The notes below the pieces were generated by a model. It was not told the DNA's origin. It ran no database searches and worked only from the letters and a program-made list of their open reading frames with translations. From assembly GCA_903857795.1 (NCBI GenBank), contig CAIOGM010000061.1:1-64000 (forward strand): a stretch of DNA of 64,000 nt. The letters run 5' to 3'. This stretch comes from an uncultured Geobacter sp. (GTDB taxonomy: Bacteria; Desulfobacterota; Desulfuromonadia; Geobacterales; CAIOGM01). Shown one piece after another: positions 38,893-48,093 of the stretch; position 1 is the stretch's first letter, and each line of letters starts with the position of its first letter. The position numbers were made by a program, and so were the translations under genes.

Positions 38893-39030
38893 TCGCGTAG
38901 CCCCGGGCTTGGAAGTTGACAAGTTGCGGAGGAGTACTGTATCCGGAGTGTTGTCGCTCGGGGTTGGCTTGTGGACTATGTTCTCCTCAATGGTTTCACC
39001 TTCAGACATGCCGCCGGGTAGATCCAAAAT

Positions 39031-39075
39031 GAAAACAGGAGAAGCCCCCGACGGATCGGGAGCTTCTCCTGTTTC
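39031..39075 (-). terminator. Terminator of pyc
   Basis: AACAGGAGAAGC...GCTTCTCCTGTT hairpin with T-rich flank on minus strand. Confidence 0.7.
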
Positions 39076-39099
39076 AGCACCAGGTGACGGGAGCGCCGG

Positions 39100-42000
39100 C
39101 TACGCCAGTACGATGAGCAGCTCTTCCTTCTCCACCTTATCCCCTTCCTTGAACTTTACCTCGGCGATGACTCCGTCTTCTTTGGCCTTGATATTGGTCT
39201 CCATCTTCATCGCCTCGGTGACCATGAGGACGTCGCCCCCCTTGATGGCATCCCCGGCCTTGACGTTGACCTTGAGCACCTTGCCCGGCATGGGAGCACC
39301 CAGATGCTTGGGATTCCCCTTCTCGGCCTTCTCCCGCTCTTTTTCATCGGTGGTCGCCGACTGGTCGCGGACGGTTACGGAACGAGCATTGCCGTTGAGC
39401 TCGAAATAGACCAGCCGGGTTCCGTCGGACTGGACCCGTCCGATGGCGTTCAGCTTGATGATGAGGGTCTTGCCCGCCTCGATATCCAGGGAGGTCTCCT
39501 GCCCCGGCTCCAGGCCGTAGAAGAAGATCGGTGTCGGGATGACGGAGGTGTCGGAAAACTCCTGGCGGTGCCGGTCGAATTCGGGGAAGACATGGGGGTA
39601 GAGGATGGCCGAGATGAGGGCCTTGTCGTCCACCTTGTGCCCCACCTTCTCCTCCAGTTTTTCCCGTTCCAGTTCGAAATCCACCGGCTCCAGCAGCTCG
39701 CCGGGACGGCAGGTAATCGGCTGCTCCCCTTTCAGGATGATCTTCTGCAGTTCCTCGGGCCACCCCTGGTACGGTTGCCCCAGCATTCCCTTGAACATCC
39801 CCACCACCGACTCGGGGAAGGCCAGCTCTTCTCCCTTGCTGGTGAAGAGCTCTTCCGGTTGCAGATTGTTCTTGACCAGGAACATGGCCATGTCTCCCAC
39901 GACCTTGGATGATGGGGTGACCTTGACGATGTCGCCGAAGAGGAGGTTCACCTTGTGGTACATCTCCTTGCACTCTTCCCATCGGTCCAGGAGGCCAAGG
40001 CCGGCCACCTGTGGCTTGTAGTTGGAGTACTGGCCGCCGGGGATCTCATGGTGGTAGACCTCGGCGGTGCCGGACTTGAGCCCCGATTCGAAGGGGGAGT
40101 AGTAGTCACGCACCGTCTCCCAGTAGTTGGCAAGGGACTGGAGCCCGGCTGCGTTGACCTGCGGATCCCGCTCCGTCCTTTCAAGCGCCGCCACCAGGGC
40201 GTTCATGTTAGGTTGGGCCGTGAGCCCCGATAGGGAGGAGAGGGCCGCGTCCACGATATCCACCCCGGCTTCGGCAGCTTTCATGAGCATGGCGCTGCCG
40301 TTGGATGAGGTGTCGTGGGTGTGGAGGTGCACCGGGATGCCGATGTTCTCCTTGAGCGCCTTGACAAGCTTGAAGGCCGCCTGGGGTTTGAGCAGGCCAG
40401 CCATATCCTTGATGGCCAGGATATGCGCACCCATCTTCTCCAGCTCCTTGGCCATGTTCACGTAGTACTCCAGCGGGTACTTGTCCCGCCGGGGGTCGGT
40501 GATGTCACCGGTATAGCAGATGGCGGCCTCGCAGACCTTGCCGCTCTTTCTGACCGCATCCATGGCCACGGTCATCCCCTTGGTCCAGTTGAGGGAGTCG
40601 AAGATCCGGAAGATGTCGATCCCCGAGTTGGCCGCCTCCTCCACGAACTTCTCCACCACGTTGTCCGGGTAGTTGGTGTACCCCACGGCGTTACTTCCCC
40701 TGAGCAGCATCTGGAAGAGGATGTTGGGGATGGCCTCGGAGAGCTTGTGGAGCCGCTGCCAGGGGTCTTCCTTGAGGAAGCGCATGGAGACGTCGAAGGT
40801 GGCCCCCCCCCACATCTCCAGGGAGAAGAGCTCCGAGGCCAGATAAGAGGTCGGCTCGGCGATCTTGAGGAGGTCGTAGGTCCTGACCCGGGTGGCCAGG
40901 TTGGACTGGTGGGCGTCCCGCATGGTGGTGTCGGTCAGGAGGAGCTTCTTCTGCTCCAGGATCCACTTGGAGAGCCCCTCCGCACCGAGCATCATGAGGA
41001 GGTCGCGGCTGCCTGCCGGCCGTGGCCTGCTGCTGTCGATCTCAGGGACGCGGGCCTCGATCAGCTCCGCCGACTTGAGGGGGCGGGGCGCGCCGGCGGA
41101 GCCGTTGACGATGACATCACCGAGGAACTTCAACACCTTGGTGGCCCGGTCCTTCTTCTCGCGGAACTGGAGCAGCTCCTGATGTTTGTCGATGAACGAG
41201 GTGTCGCACTTACCGTTGAGGAAGACCGGGTGGGTGATGACGTTCTCCAGGAAGCCGATGTTGGTCTTGACGCCGCGGATCCGGAACTCCTGGAGGGCGC
41301 GGTGCATGATATGGGCCGCCCCCTGAAAGGTCAGTCCCCAGGCGCTGATCTTCACCAGGAGCGAGTCGTAGTGGGGGGTAATCTTGGCGCCGGTAAAGGC
41401 GTTCCCCGCATCGAGACGGACCCCGAAACCGGCGGCAGAGCGGTAGGTGGTGAGGGTGCCGAAGTCCGGCGCAAAGTTGTTGGCGGGGTCTTCGGTGGTG
41501 ACCCGGCACTGGATGGAGTAACCGCGGATGTCTATGGCGCTCTGGGAGGGAATGTTGATCTCCGGATCGGAGAGTTTATGCCCCTGGGCTACGAGGATCT
41601 GGTCCTGCACCAGGTTCCGTCCGGTGATCATCTCGGTGACGGTATGCTCCACCTGGATCCGGGGGTTCATCTCAATGAAGTACCACTCTCCCTCCTTGTC
41701 CAAGAGGAACTCCACGGTGCCGGCGTTGCGGTACTTTACCTGGCCCGCGATCTTGAGGGCCGCGCCGCAGAGCTCTTCCCGCTGGAGCTGGCTCAGGGAG
41801 AGGGAGGGGGCGAACTCCACCACCTTCTGGTGCCGGCGCTGGATGGAGCAGTCCCGCTCGTAAAAATGGACCAGGTTGCCGTGGTTGTCCCCCAGGATCT
41901 GGACCTCGATATGCTTGGGATTCTCCAGGTAGCGCTCCAGAAAGACCGCCGCGTTACCGAAGGCCGCCTTGGCTTCGCTCCCGGCGGCCACCAGCCCCTC

Positions 42001-42549
42001 CAGCAGCTCCTTCTTGTTCTGGGCCACCCGCATGCCGCGGCCGCCGCCGCCGGCCGCCGCCTTGACGATGATGGGGTAGCCGTGCTCCTTGGCGAAGATG
42101 AGGGCATCCTCTTCCTTTTCGATGGGCTCCTCGGTGCCGGGGACGGTGCGGACTCCGGCGATTGTGGCCACCTTGCGGGCCGCAACCTTGTCTCCCAGTG
42201 CCCGCTGCATCTCGGCGGTGGGGCCGATGAAGACGATGCCGGCCGCCTCGCACTTCTCGGCGAACTCGGCGTTCTCCGAGAGGAAGCCGTAGCCGGGGTG
42301 GATGGCGTCCACATCGGCCTTTAAGGCCAGGGCGATGATCTCTTCGATCCCCAGGTAGGCGTCAATGGGGGATTTCCCTTTGCCGATGAGGTATGCCTCG
42401 TCCGCCTTGTAGCGGTGGAGCGACAGTTTGTCTTCTTCCGAGTAGATGGCCACCGTGCTGATCCCCAACTCGGTGCAGGCGCGGAAGATCCTGATGGCGA
42501 TCTCTCCCCGGTTGGCGGCCATGACCTTCCTGAATTCCCGGTGTTTCAT
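39100..42549 (-). CDS. pyc: Pyruvate carboxylase
   Basis: Biotin carboxylase, carboxyltransferase and biotinyl ('VTEAMKMETN') domains; start MKHREFRKVMAANRGEIAIR. Confidence 0.97.
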   Translation of the reverse strand: MKHREFRKVMAANRGEIAIRIFRACTELGISTVAIYSEEDKLSLHRYKADEAYLIGKGKSPIDAYLGIEEIIALALKADVDAIHPGYGFLSENAEFAEKCEAAGIVFIGPTAEMQRALGDKVAARKVATIAGVRTVPGTEEPIEKEEDALIFAKEHGYPIIVKAAAGGGGRGMRVAQNKKELLEGLVAAGSEAKAAFGNAAVFLERYLENPKHIEVQILGDNHGNLVHFYERDCSIQRRHQKVVEFAPSLSLSQLQREELCGAALKIAGQVKYRNAGTVEFLLDKEGEWYFIEMNPRIQVEHTVTEMITGRNLVQDQILVAQGHKLSDPEINIPSQSAIDIRGYSIQCRVTTEDPANNFAPDFGTLTTYRSAAGFGVRLDAGNAFTGAKITPHYDSLLVKISAWGLTFQGAAHIMHRALQEFRIRGVKTNIGFLENVITHPVFLNGKCDTSFIDKHQELLQFREKKDRATKVLKFLGDVIVNGSAGAPRPLKSAELIEARVPEIDSSRPRPAGSRDLLMMLGAEGLSKWILEQKKLLLTDTTMRDAHQSNLATRVRTYDLLKIAEPTSYLASELFSLEMWGGATFDVSMRFLKEDPWQRLHKLSEAIPNILFQMLLRGSNAVGYTNYPDNVVEKFVEEAANSGIDIFRIFDSLNWTKGMTVAMDAVRKSGKVCEAAICYTGDITDPRRDKYPLEYYVNMAKELEKMGAHILAIKDMAGLLKPQAAFKLVKALKENIGIPVHLHTHDTSSNGSAMLMKAAEAGVDIVDAALSSLSGLTAQPNMNALVAALERTERDPQVNAAGLQSLANYWETVRDYYSPFESGLKSGTAEVYHHEIPGGQYSNYKPQVAGLGLLDRWEECKEMYHKVNLLFGDIVKVTPSSKVVGDMAMFLVKNNLQPEELFTSKGEELAFPESVVGMFKGMLGQPYQGWPEELQKIILKGEQPITCRPGELLEPVDFELEREKLEEKVGHKVDDKALISAILYPHVFPEFDRHRQEFSDTSVIPTPIFFYGLEPGQETSLDIEAGKTLIIKLNAIGRVQSDGTRLVYFELNGNARSVTVRDQSATTDEKEREKAEKGNPKHLGAPMPGKVLKVNVKAGDAIKGGDVLMVTEAMKMETNIKAKEDGVIAEVKFKEGDKVEKEELLIVLA

Positions 42550-42729
42550 CGTGTGCCTCCTCTTTTTATGGGCTGAATAAAACAATTACATTCTGCGTAA
42601 ATTTATGTATGATGCCAAAAAAATAGAGCAAATACTGATGATTAAGGCATCGCTTTACTGGCGGCCATAAGAACAGAATATGGGTATGCTGTCAATAGTA
42701 AATATTTGTTATACTGTATAGAACGGTGA

Positions 42730-43215
42730 CTATGAGAGCGGTATCGGGGGGAGGGGGGTGATCCGGGCAGTTGCCGCGCCGTCCTGAATGGTGATCAGGG
42801 CAAAGGTTGGGGACGGGCTCTCCTTCTCAAGGGTTCCTGGGTTAACCAGGAGGAGTCCGTGACTCACCTGGATCAATGGCGTGTGGGTATGGCCGAAGAG
42901 GACGACCTGGGCCCCGACCCGGCGGGCATGGTCAGTAAGTCGTCCCACTCCCCCTTTGACTCCGTAGGCGTCGCCGTGGCAGAGGAGGAACGGGATATCG
43001 CCGAAGCGGAGAAGAAGTTCACGGGGGAGGCGGACTCCGATGTCACAGTTGCCGGGGACCCTGATGAAGGGGCGGGAGAGCGTGGCTTCCAGGGGGAGGA
43101 GGTCGTCGCAGAAGTCTCCCAGGTGGATGATGGCATCGACCTCCTGGATCATCTCCATGGCCCGAATCATCGCCGGATAGTTGCCGTGGGTGTCTGAGAT
43201 GACAACGATGTTCAC
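42730..43215 (-). CDS. YfcE/MJ0936-type metallophosphoesterase
   Basis: 'VVISDTHGN', 'IIHLGDFCDD', 'PGNCD', 'FGHTH'. Confidence 0.92.
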   Translation of the reverse strand: MNIVVISDTHGNYPAMIRAMEMIQEVDAIIHLGDFCDDLLPLEATLSRPFIRVPGNCDIGVRLPRELLLRFGDIPFLLCHGDAYGVKGGVGRLTDHARRVGAQVVLFGHTHTPLIQVSHGLLLVNPGTLEKESPSPTFALITIQDGAATARITPLPPIPLS

Positions 43216-43340
43216 GAGTGACTCCGACTGTTCAGCTTACGTAGTGAGATTTATCGGCGGCTCTGAGGGACTGGGAGGGTCGCCGGGAATTTTGCGGGAT
43301 TATACGCCCAACGGGCGACGAGGGGAAGGGGGTTCGTATC

Positions 43341-44225
43341 ATGAAAAAAATGCTGCTTACTATTGCGGGGGTGGGGGGCGTGACCCTCTTATGTTGTCTC
43401 TCTTTTCTGGTGGTTCGGCTGCTGACCGATGACGGCTCCTTCGGTTCCGGCAAGATGGTGGGAGTGGTGGAGGTGAAGGGGATCATCCTCGACTCCCAGG
43501 AGAGTATCCGGCGGCTGAGGGAGTGCGGCAAGAATGACCGGGTCAAGGCGGTGGTGCTCAGGATCGATTCCCCGGGCGGGGTCGTCGCCCCTTCACAGGA
43601 GATTTACGAAGAGGTGCAGCGGTTGGCGGGGAAGAAGAAGGTGGTGGTCTCCATGGGGAGTGTCGCAGCCTCCGGTGGCTACTACATCGCGGCGCCGGCC
43701 AGCGTTATCTATGCCAATCCGGGAACCATCACCGGGAGCATCGGGGTCATCATCAAACTCTCCAACCTGCAGGAGCTGATGGAGAAGGTGGGGATGAAGG
43801 TCACGACCATCAAGACCGGAAAGTACAAGGATATCGGTTCCACGTCCCGGCCGATGACCGAGGAGGATCGGGCGCTCCTCCAGGGGGTCATCGAGAGCAG
43901 TTACGGACAGTTCGTCAAGGCGGTGGCCCAGGGGCGCCGACTCCCCGAGGCCCAGGTGCGGCTGCTGGCGGATGGCCGGATCTTCACCGGCGAACAGGCC
44001 CTGGCGCTCAAGCTGGTGGACCGTCTCGGCAATATGCAGGATGCCGTTGCCGAAGCTGGCCGGCTGGCCGGAATAGAGGGGGAGCCTCCCATGTTTCGTC
44101 CCAAGAAGGAGCGGAAGCTGCTGGATCTGCTGGTGGAGGAGACGGTGAGTCAACTGGGTGGGATGGCGCGGCAGCAGGGGTTCAGCCTCAATTACGAACT
44201 GGATGCGGCACTGCCGGGGAGGTAG
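43341..44225 (+). CDS. sppA: Signal peptide peptidase SppA
   Basis: 'VLRIDSPGGVVAPSQEIYEEV', 'SMGSVAASGGYYIAAPA'. Confidence 0.95.
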   Translation: MKKMLLTIAGVGGVTLLCCLSFLVVRLLTDDGSFGSGKMVGVVEVKGIILDSQESIRRLRECGKNDRVKAVVLRIDSPGGVVAPSQEIYEEVQRLAGKKKVVVSMGSVAASGGYYIAAPASVIYANPGTITGSIGVIIKLSNLQELMEKVGMKVTTIKTGKYKDIGSTSRPMTEEDRALLQGVIESSYGQFVKAVAQGRRLPEAQVRLLADGRIFTGEQALALKLVDRLGNMQDAVAEAGRLAGIEGEPPMFRPKKERKLLDLLVEETVSQLGGMARQQGFSLNYELDAALPGR

Positions 44226-44237
44226 CCGTATACCTAT

Positions 44238-44296
44238 GTAGGAGCGGCCTACGGCCGCGAATGATGCCAGAATTCGCGCCTAAAGGACGCTCCTAC
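44238..44296. repeat. REP-like inverted pair, family A
   Basis: GTAGGAGCGGCCTACGGCCGCGAA ... TTCGCGCCTAAAGGACGCTCCTAC. Confidence 0.8.
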
Positions 44297-44323
44297 GGGT
44301 TGTTGTAAATGAGTATTTCCATC

Positions 44324-44455
44324 GTTCCCATGCTCCAGCGTGGGAACGGATTCGATGGCGCTCTGCGTCGGCTGTGAAAACCGGAGGGTTTGTCGGGCAG
44401 GTTAAATCCGCCGCCGGAGCGGCGTGTTCTGGTTCCCACGCTGGAGCATGGGAAC
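44324..44455. repeat. Inverted pair of palindromic repeats, family C
   Basis: GTTCCCATGCTCCAGCGTGGGAAC (44324-44347) and GTTCCCACGCTGGAGCATGGGAAC (44432-44455). Confidence 0.8.
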
Positions 44456-44506
44456 AATGAGTGCAGGAAGAGGAGAGCGGGAGGAGTGCTGCTACGGAGA
44501 GTAGGC

Positions 44507-44535
44507 AAAAAAAACGGGGCCGTTGCCGGCCCCGC
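44507..44535 (-). terminator. Terminator of the PEP-CTERM gene
   Basis: Minus strand CGGGGCCGGCAACGGCCCCG followed by T8. Confidence 0.85.
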
Positions 44536-44557
44536 AGTTACAACGGAGATCATTCAG

Positions 44558-45313
44558 TTACACAGTTTTCTTCGACCGCCGCTTCATGAACACGGCTCCA
44601 ACCAATCCGGCGCCGAGCAGAACGAAAGTGCCGGGCTCGGGAACCGTACTGGTCGCTCCGACGGCATTGATCCTCGTGTCCATACCTGCGGCGCCGTCAA
44701 CGAGCATCTGGAAGCCATTGATGTGTTTGAAGTCGATGCCGGCCCAATCGGACATACTCAGGTTGAGAACAAAGTTTGTCGCAAAGACGGGGATCACTCC
44801 GGAGTTGACCTTGTAGACTATGGTGTTGTTACTCATATCCCTGAAGATCAGGGTGATTTTGGGCGAATAATCGGTGTGTTCGATGTCCAACTGGATGACA
44901 TTGTTACTTCCGCCGGCGGTGAGGTCGGCGAAATGCGTGTTGGCCTGCAGGGAGCCGGTAAGACCGCCGGTGCCGTCAATGAAGAGCGCGGATCTTGCCT
45001 GAACACCATCTTCCGTGCTGTGGCTATACACGCCGCTGTTGAGCCGGTTGATGTCCAGGCTTGCAGTGTAGCCGGGCGACGAACCAGCGTACACGTAATC
45101 GAAGGTGTGGCGTGCGCCAAAGAGGGTCTGGGTTGTCGCCAATCCGGAGTTTCCCCCATACACCAGCTGCGGGGACGGCAGCAGTGACTGTGACTGGATG
45201 AGTCCGCCATTGAACGAGTCGATGCTCACGTAGGTGGCGGAGGCGATGCACGGGGCGAGCAGTGCGGCTAGGCACAAGGCAATGAGACTCTTCTTCAGGA
45301 TTCCAGATTTCAT
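44558..45313 (-). CDS. PEP-CTERM sorting-domain exported protein
   Basis: Signal peptide and C-terminal 'VPEPGTFVLLGAGLVGAVFMKRRSKK'. Confidence 0.9.
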   Translation of the reverse strand: MKSGILKKSLIALCLAALLAPCIASATYVSIDSFNGGLIQSQSLLPSPQLVYGGNSGLATTQTLFGARHTFDYVYAGSSPGYTASLDINRLNSGVYSHSTEDGVQARSALFIDGTGGLTGSLQANTHFADLTAGGSNNVIQLDIEHTDYSPKITLIFRDMSNNTIVYKVNSGVIPVFATNFVLNLSMSDWAGIDFKHINGFQMLVDGAAGMDTRINAVGATSTVPEPGTFVLLGAGLVGAVFMKRRSKKTV

Positions 45314-45606
45314 GTGTACTCCTCCTTAATTATGTTCTGAGTGGTTGCGCTCTGAATTCTTCCCTCGTATGAGAGTTCTTATAAGCAAACAGTGTGCCTT
45401 ATTTCTCCGGTGGCTCGAAAAAAGTGATAAAGTTGTTATCCTGCTGAATTGCCAAAGGTTATACCTGGTCGGTCAGTGATGCCGTTCGCTTCTTCTCCGG
45501 CCATGGCTCTCCGCGATGCAGTTCATGTAAAGAAATCCGACACCTTGCTGTCGGGATGCTTTACAGTTGTCCCGGGAGCGGGCCGGCGCCTCTTTAGAAG
45601 CGGGCG

Positions 45607-48093
45607 TCAGGAGAATACAGAAGTTTCTTCCGCAGAGCAAGCGGTATTGTCGATCCCTCGCATCTCTCCCGATTCGGTCTGGCTGCGCAGCAGCTCCTGC
45701 ATCTCCTTGAGTCGCCGCTCCACCCGGAAGTTGACGGTATCGGCCGGATAGCTCCCGTCTTCCTGCCGCTGCCCCGCGCTTACCCCGGTGAGAAGCTCTA
45801 TTCCCTGGTCGATGCTCTCCACGCTCCAGATATGGAACCTCCCCGCCTCAACCGCCTCGATCACCTCATCGCGCAGCATAAGATGCCGTTCGTTGCTCCT
45901 GGGGATCATTACCCCCTGCTCACCGGTGAGCCCCTTCAGCTTGCAGACGGCGAAGAATCCTTCGATCTTGTGATTGACCCCGCCGATGGGCTGGACCCGC
46001 CCCAGCTGGTTGACGCTGCCGGTGACCGCGATCCCCTGTCTCAAGGGGAGGCCGGAGAGGGCCGAGAGGAGGGCGTAGAGTTCGGTTGATGAGGCGCTGT
46101 CCCCCTCGACTCCGTCGTAGGACTGCTCGAAGCAGATGGTTGCCGAGAAGGAGAGGGGGCGATCCCGAGCATAGGTCCCTCCCAGATAGCCGGTGAGGAT
46201 CAGGACCCCTTTGTCATGAATCGGGCCGGAGAGTTTCACCTCCCGTTCGATGTTCACCATGCCGGCCCGTCCCAGGTAGACCCGGCTGGTAACCCGCGTG
46301 GGGCGGCCGAAGGTGTGATCCCCCAGGGTCATGACGGAGAGACCGTTGATCTGGCCGACTTCGCTTCCCTGGGTATCGACCATGATGATCCCGTCGTCGA
46401 TCATCTCCCGGAGCCGCTCCTCCAGCCGGTTGCTCCGGTAGCTCTTCTCTTCCACCGCCTGGAGGATGAACTCCCTGGTGACTGTGGGAGCGTTCACCCG
46501 TCTTGCCCAGAAGCCGGCCTCGCGGATCAGGTCGGCGATCTCCATGAAACGGGAAGAGAACTTGTTCTGCTCTTCCACGAGCCGTGATGACTGCTCCAGG
46601 AGTGCGGCGACCCCGCTCCGGTCGAAGTGCGGCAGCCCTTCGTTGCGGCAGAGGGTGGCGACGAAGAGGGAGTAGTCCCGTACCGCCCGGGGGGTCCGGT
46701 CGATCCGGCTGTCGAAGTCGGCTTTTACCTTGAAGAATTTCCGGTAGTCGGGCTCCAGGTAGAAGAGGAGGTAGTAGATGTACGGCGTGCCGATCATGAT
46801 GATCTTGCTCTTCAGCGGGATCGGCTCCGGTTTGAGGGAGACGATGGTCATGAACCGGTACTGTTCCAGCACATCCTCGATCTTGATCTCGGCGTTGCGG
46901 ATGCAGCGCTTGAGGGCGTCCCAGACAAAGGGGTTGATGAGCAGCTCTCGGGCATCGATGATGAGGTAGCCGCCAGCTGCCCGGTGGAGCGCTCCCGGCT
47001 TGATCATGGTGAAGTTCGTGGCGGCGACTCCTCCCACCTGCATCTCGTGCTCGATCCGGCCGAAGAGGTTGTTGTAGGTGGGGTTCGGCTCCAGGATCAC
47101 CGGCGCGCCGCTCTGCTCCCGGTTCTCCACGAAGACGTTCACCGCGTATCGCTGAAAGTTTGGTTCCTCCCGGGGGAGTTTGAGCCCGGGGATCGGGGAC
47201 TGGGGTTGCTGCTGGGGTTTGAACTCCTCCAGATTCCGGATGACATCCTCTTGCACCGACTCCAGCCAGGCGCTCGCCTTGGGGAAGCCGGAGAACTTTT
47301 CCCTGACCGGATCCAGCTGTTTCCCCACGATGGCCATCCCCAGGTCACGGTCGAGGGTCGCCAGGGCCTCCTTGGCGCCTTTGTCATTCTCCCTGATCTG
47401 GCGGAGCACATCGTTCAGCTTTCCGGTCAGCTCCGTTCCGGTATCGTCAAGCTCCTTCCTGGCCTCGGTGGAGAGCTCCTCGTACTCCTCCTGAGTGTAG
47501 TTATGCCCCTCTTTCTGGGGGACCATGACGAGGCCGGAGACGGTCCGTTGGATGGAGAAGCCGCAGCCGTCGGCCTCCTTCTCCAGAACGGCGAAGAGGA
47601 GACCGTTCCGCTCCTGGTACTCCTCCAGGAGCTTCCCCTTCTGTAGTTCGTACTCCTTGCTCTCCAGGGCCAGCGGAACATCGTTGCGGAGTCCGTTGAC
47701 GAACTCCCTCATCTCCCGCTCCAGCTCCCGTCCCCTCCCGGCGGGGAGTTCCAGGGCCAGGGGATGGTCTGGCGAGGAGAAGTCGTGGAGATAGCACCAG
47801 TCCGGGGGGGTGAGCTCGTTGCGTGCTCTCTTCTGGAGGAGGCTGAGAATGGCGGAAGCCCTGCCGGTGCCGCTCTCCCCGGAGATGTAGATGTTGAAGC
47901 CGCTGGCGTTCATGTTCAGGCCGAAGTCGATGGCCCTGAGCGCCCGCTCCTGTCCCAGCAGCCCCTCCAGTTCCGGTAGCTCTTCGGTGCTCCGAAATTC
48001 GAACTGCTCGGGATCGCAGCGCCAGGTGAGCCGTTCCACGGGGATCCTGAGCCGGGTTCCGGGACTCTCGTTCTGGGCTTCCTGGGCGTTCAT
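45607..48093 (-). CDS. Lon-like ATP-dependent protease (COG1067 type)
   Basis: 'ISGESGTGRASAILSLL' Walker A; 'YDGVEGDSASSTELYALLSALS' protease Ser motif. Confidence 0.9.
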   Translation of the reverse strand: MNAQEAQNESPGTRLRIPVERLTWRCDPEQFEFRSTEELPELEGLLGQERALRAIDFGLNMNASGFNIYISGESGTGRASAILSLLQKRARNELTPPDWCYLHDFSSPDHPLALELPAGRGRELEREMREFVNGLRNDVPLALESKEYELQKGKLLEEYQERNGLLFAVLEKEADGCGFSIQRTVSGLVMVPQKEGHNYTQEEYEELSTEARKELDDTGTELTGKLNDVLRQIRENDKGAKEALATLDRDLGMAIVGKQLDPVREKFSGFPKASAWLESVQEDVIRNLEEFKPQQQPQSPIPGLKLPREEPNFQRYAVNVFVENREQSGAPVILEPNPTYNNLFGRIEHEMQVGGVAATNFTMIKPGALHRAAGGYLIIDARELLINPFVWDALKRCIRNAEIKIEDVLEQYRFMTIVSLKPEPIPLKSKIIMIGTPYIYYLLFYLEPDYRKFFKVKADFDSRIDRTPRAVRDYSLFVATLCRNEGLPHFDRSGVAALLEQSSRLVEEQNKFSSRFMEIADLIREAGFWARRVNAPTVTREFILQAVEEKSYRSNRLEERLREMIDDGIIMVDTQGSEVGQINGLSVMTLGDHTFGRPTRVTSRVYLGRAGMVNIEREVKLSGPIHDKGVLILTGYLGGTYARDRPLSFSATICFEQSYDGVEGDSASSTELYALLSALSGLPLRQGIAVTGSVNQLGRVQPIGGVNHKIEGFFAVCKLKGLTGEQGVMIPRSNERHLMLRDEVIEAVEAGRFHIWSVESIDQGIELLTGVSAGQRQEDGSYPADTVNFRVERRLKEMQELLRSQTESGEMRGIDNTACSAEETSVFS

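Noticed and set aside
40315-42324. 669 aa plus-strand ORF
   Set aside because: Antisense shadow of pyc; high-GC codon usage leaves the opposite frame open; sequence is low-complexity Gly/Val/Leu/Asp without domain motifs
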